Positions 62,101 to 64,000 of a DNA stretch of 64,000 nt are shown piece after piece; position 1 is the first letter of the stretch, and each line of letters starts with the position of its first letter. The notes beneath the pieces were generated by a model. The model had not been told where the DNA came from and made no database searches. It saw only the letters and a list, made by a program, of their open reading frames with translations. Source of the DNA: Onchocerca volvulus (Eukaryota; Nematoda; Chromadorea; Rhabditida; Onchocercidae). The DNA lies in contig HG738137.1 of the NCBI GenBank assembly GCA_000499405.2, positions 2,356,001 through 2,420,000 on the forward strand, written 5' to 3'. The position numbers and the translations under genes are program-made.

Positions 62101-64000
62101 TAATGCTGAAGCATTCCTATCACCACAATCCTGAAAACTTTTTTCACTCAGTAATGTATGAATTTCCCAACCGTAACAGTTTTACAACCATACTAAATGT
62201 TTCATTGCTTCGGATAACCTTCTCATCACTGCCATCATCGCAATCATCATTTCCATCGCATTTCCATGAATTGGGAATGCATTTGTTGTTCGCGCATTGC
62301 CAGAACTCAGGTTGACATTGTGAATAAGCTATAATGAGATATTTTAAGCATTCAGCGAAATTAAGAAGAAATGTGATAATGAAAAAGGAATTGTAATAAT
62401 ACTTACTACAATTGGCATGCTCATCGGAACCATCTAAACAATCATTGTCGCCATCACATTCCCATGACGCATGGATACAGTGCTTGTTGGCACATCTGAT
62501 GTATACATATATATCTTCTTGTACCTTGTACTAAATGTTTTTCATCAGAACATCAGACTTTCTTTCAGCCTGATTTTAATCGAAACAAACCTGAATTCTC
62601 CTTTGTTGCATTCTTTTTTTTCCACTCCGCATAATTCCTTGCTTTCATCTTCTCCATTTGCGCAAGTGACATCACCATCGCAGAGCCATGATTTCGGTAT
62701 ACATTCATATTTTGGTTGAGCAAGATGAACATTTGATTTGCAGTGAAATTCTTGATCAGTACAAGTACGATTCCCTGAATGAAATAACCTCGTAAACTAT
62801 CTACATAATAACAAATTTCGTTTATTTGAAAAAAAGTTGTTATCTTCAACATACCGCAGTTATGAATGATACTTTCATCGCTTGCATCGCCACAATCATC
62901 TTCGCCATCACAAATGAATGCTCGACTGATGCATTTTCCATTAGCACACTGAAAAATGAATCAAGAAATGCGAAAATTCAACAGAACATACTGAACTATT
63001 GAAGAAGATCTTCTAAATGAATGATTCACATACCTGGAATAAATATTCTCCTAAACAAATGCGTTTCCCGTTAGAATCTGTGCAATTCGTGTGATTTTCA
63101 TCCCAAGCGCCTTCACCACAATCGTTGTCACCATCACACTGCCATGTTTCCGGTATACATCGACCGCTCGGACAACGAACACTATAATTTGCATTACATT
63201 AAATATTTTTCGTAACAATCAAAGTACTAATGACAGTGTTTTATAAACAATCATTTTCTCGAAAACTAGGAATGCCATCACATTAACCTGCTATTTATAT
63301 ATTTCGTTACCATAAGCTAAAAAGAAAGATTACTGTATCATAAAGTTTAAACTCAAGTGCTATTAAAAATTGTTGAGAGATATCTGCAAAGCAAAGTAAA
63401 TGAAATTAAAAGTATTATAGTTATAGAAAAAATATTTTATCAATAAGGAAGGGAAACGCACTAATGCGTAGCGCATTGTTGATTCATGCAGAAAAGTTTA
63501 TTTTCATCTGCTTTATCACCACAATCATCATAACCATCACAAAGATCAGCTGGTTGAATACAAATGTTCGTATTTGGACATCGTATTCGTACTCCGCGGC
63601 AATCAATGGGCAAATCTGGACATGTTTCCTTGTTTTCATCGGATACTTTTTCATCGTGACAATCATTGTGACCATCACATACCTAAATATTATTAATAAA
63701 GGAGTACTGCAAAGATGAAAATATTATTTTTTTGCAGCAAATATTACGAACATAAAAGCAAATAAAACTATTTAATTCAAATTTCTACGGGTAGCTTTTG
63801 TAGAAACAAACAGGCGATGCTGTATGCATACTTTTACAAACTTTGCTCAGCTCAATTATTTTATGTAACAATATTTCAGGATATTTAATTCAAAAACAAT
63901 CCCAATATAACCCTTCAATTCGGCATTCAAAGGAGAAAACTATAATAATATCTCGAAATATATTGCATACCTTGCTACTATTGATGCAATGTCCATTGGA
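51082..64000 (-). CDS. lrp-1: LRP/megalin-type LDL receptor-related protein, C-terminal 1,860 residues
   Basis: Thirty-six phase-consistent exons run from the right edge (64000-63971, open) to TAA 51084-51082. LRPs are giant endocytic receptors. Order: eight LDLR class A repeats, a pair of EGF modules (61906-61265), a YWTD beta-propeller (61118-59256, with LFWADAHLN and FWSDWNLR), an EGF, eleven class A repeats (to 56425), two EGFs, a second propeller (55566-53785), two EGFs, one membrane span ([20 protein letters not shown]) and a cytoplasmic tail. An eleven-repeat last cluster is the LRP1/LRP2 arrangement. The tail has FSNPVYE (an endocytic NPxY), a degenerate FSNPVLD, a PSPPRR proline motif and the C-terminus VTDV (PDZ type). 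Exons: 64000-63971, 63682-63462, 63181-63034, 62948-62855, 62774-62591, 62495-62407, 62328-62219, 62130-61977, 61906-61760, 61380-61265, 61118-60984, 60711-60597, 60248-60121, 60032-59857, 59613-59382, 59256-58974, 58847-58741, 58450-58318, 58131-57957, 57729-57595, 57485-57350, 57174-56998, 56891-56694, 56617-56425, 56083-55905, 55787-55686, 55566-55365, 55207-55117, 54942-54672, 54462-54345, 54142-54033, 53785-53585, 52756-52604, 51839-51633, 51566-51344, 51191-51082. Confidence 0.93.
54191..54325. repeat. Truncated copy of the 18.9-kb dispersed repeat in an LRP intron
   Basis: It lies in the LRP intron 54143-54344. It aligns to 18909-19075 with an internal deletion and shares ATTGTAAACAAG, then ACGATAAATATGTTT-like sequence, then TTCACAGATAAACAAAATGA. 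It begins with TGT like the other copy and stops after the shared block, so it is a partial copy of the same family. Confidence 0.6.

Overview
The window is nuclear DNA of a nematode, most likely a filarial or other clade III (spirurid) parasite. It is AT-rich, and its genes are split into many small exons with GT-AG introns. Start codons often lie just behind a TTTCAG-type acceptor, as expected for spliced-leader trans-splicing. One intergenic stretch carries a 21/22 match to the nematode SL1 leader. I cannot name the species. Gene models were built by hand from exon peptides, splice sites and codon phase. Every junction was checked for phase, but none has transcript support.

Layout, left to right. 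1-5.6 kb: no confident gene, two inverted-repeat elements. 5.7-11.1 kb (+): an SLC35F1/F2-type solute carrier, 5' end not found. 12.9-14.4 kb (-): a complete two-exon hexokinase. 15.3-17.1 kb: a decayed Helitron-like element. 17.4-20.9 kb (-): a divergent protein tyrosine phosphatase (PTP) domain. Exons at 21.6-22.9 kb on the same strand encode a membrane segment and may be its receptor-like N-terminal part. 24.2 kb (+): a possible orphan signal-peptide exon. 26.5-29.7 kb (+): complete mitochondrial ClpX in eight exons.

30.8-44.1 kb (-): a 29-exon gene for a predicted secreted protein of 1,819 residues with six von Willebrand factor A (vWA) domains separated by low-complexity, tandemly repeated linkers. 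One of its introns holds two near-identical tRNA-Gln genes (anticodons TTG and CTG) on either side of a probable solo LTR. 44.1-51.1 kb: gene-poor. It contains an SL1-tagged insertion flanked by short direct repeats, which looks like a retrocopy of a trans-spliced RNA. 51.1-64 kb (-): the C-terminal 1,860 residues of an LRP/megalin-type receptor in 36 exons, continuing beyond the window.

The genes do not form one pathway. They are a metabolic enzyme, a mitochondrial chaperone, a transporter, a signalling enzyme and two large extracellular or cell-surface proteins. The most unusual items are the SL1-tagged insertion, the six-vWA protein, the tRNA-Gln pair nested in its intron, and the catalytically atypical PTP.
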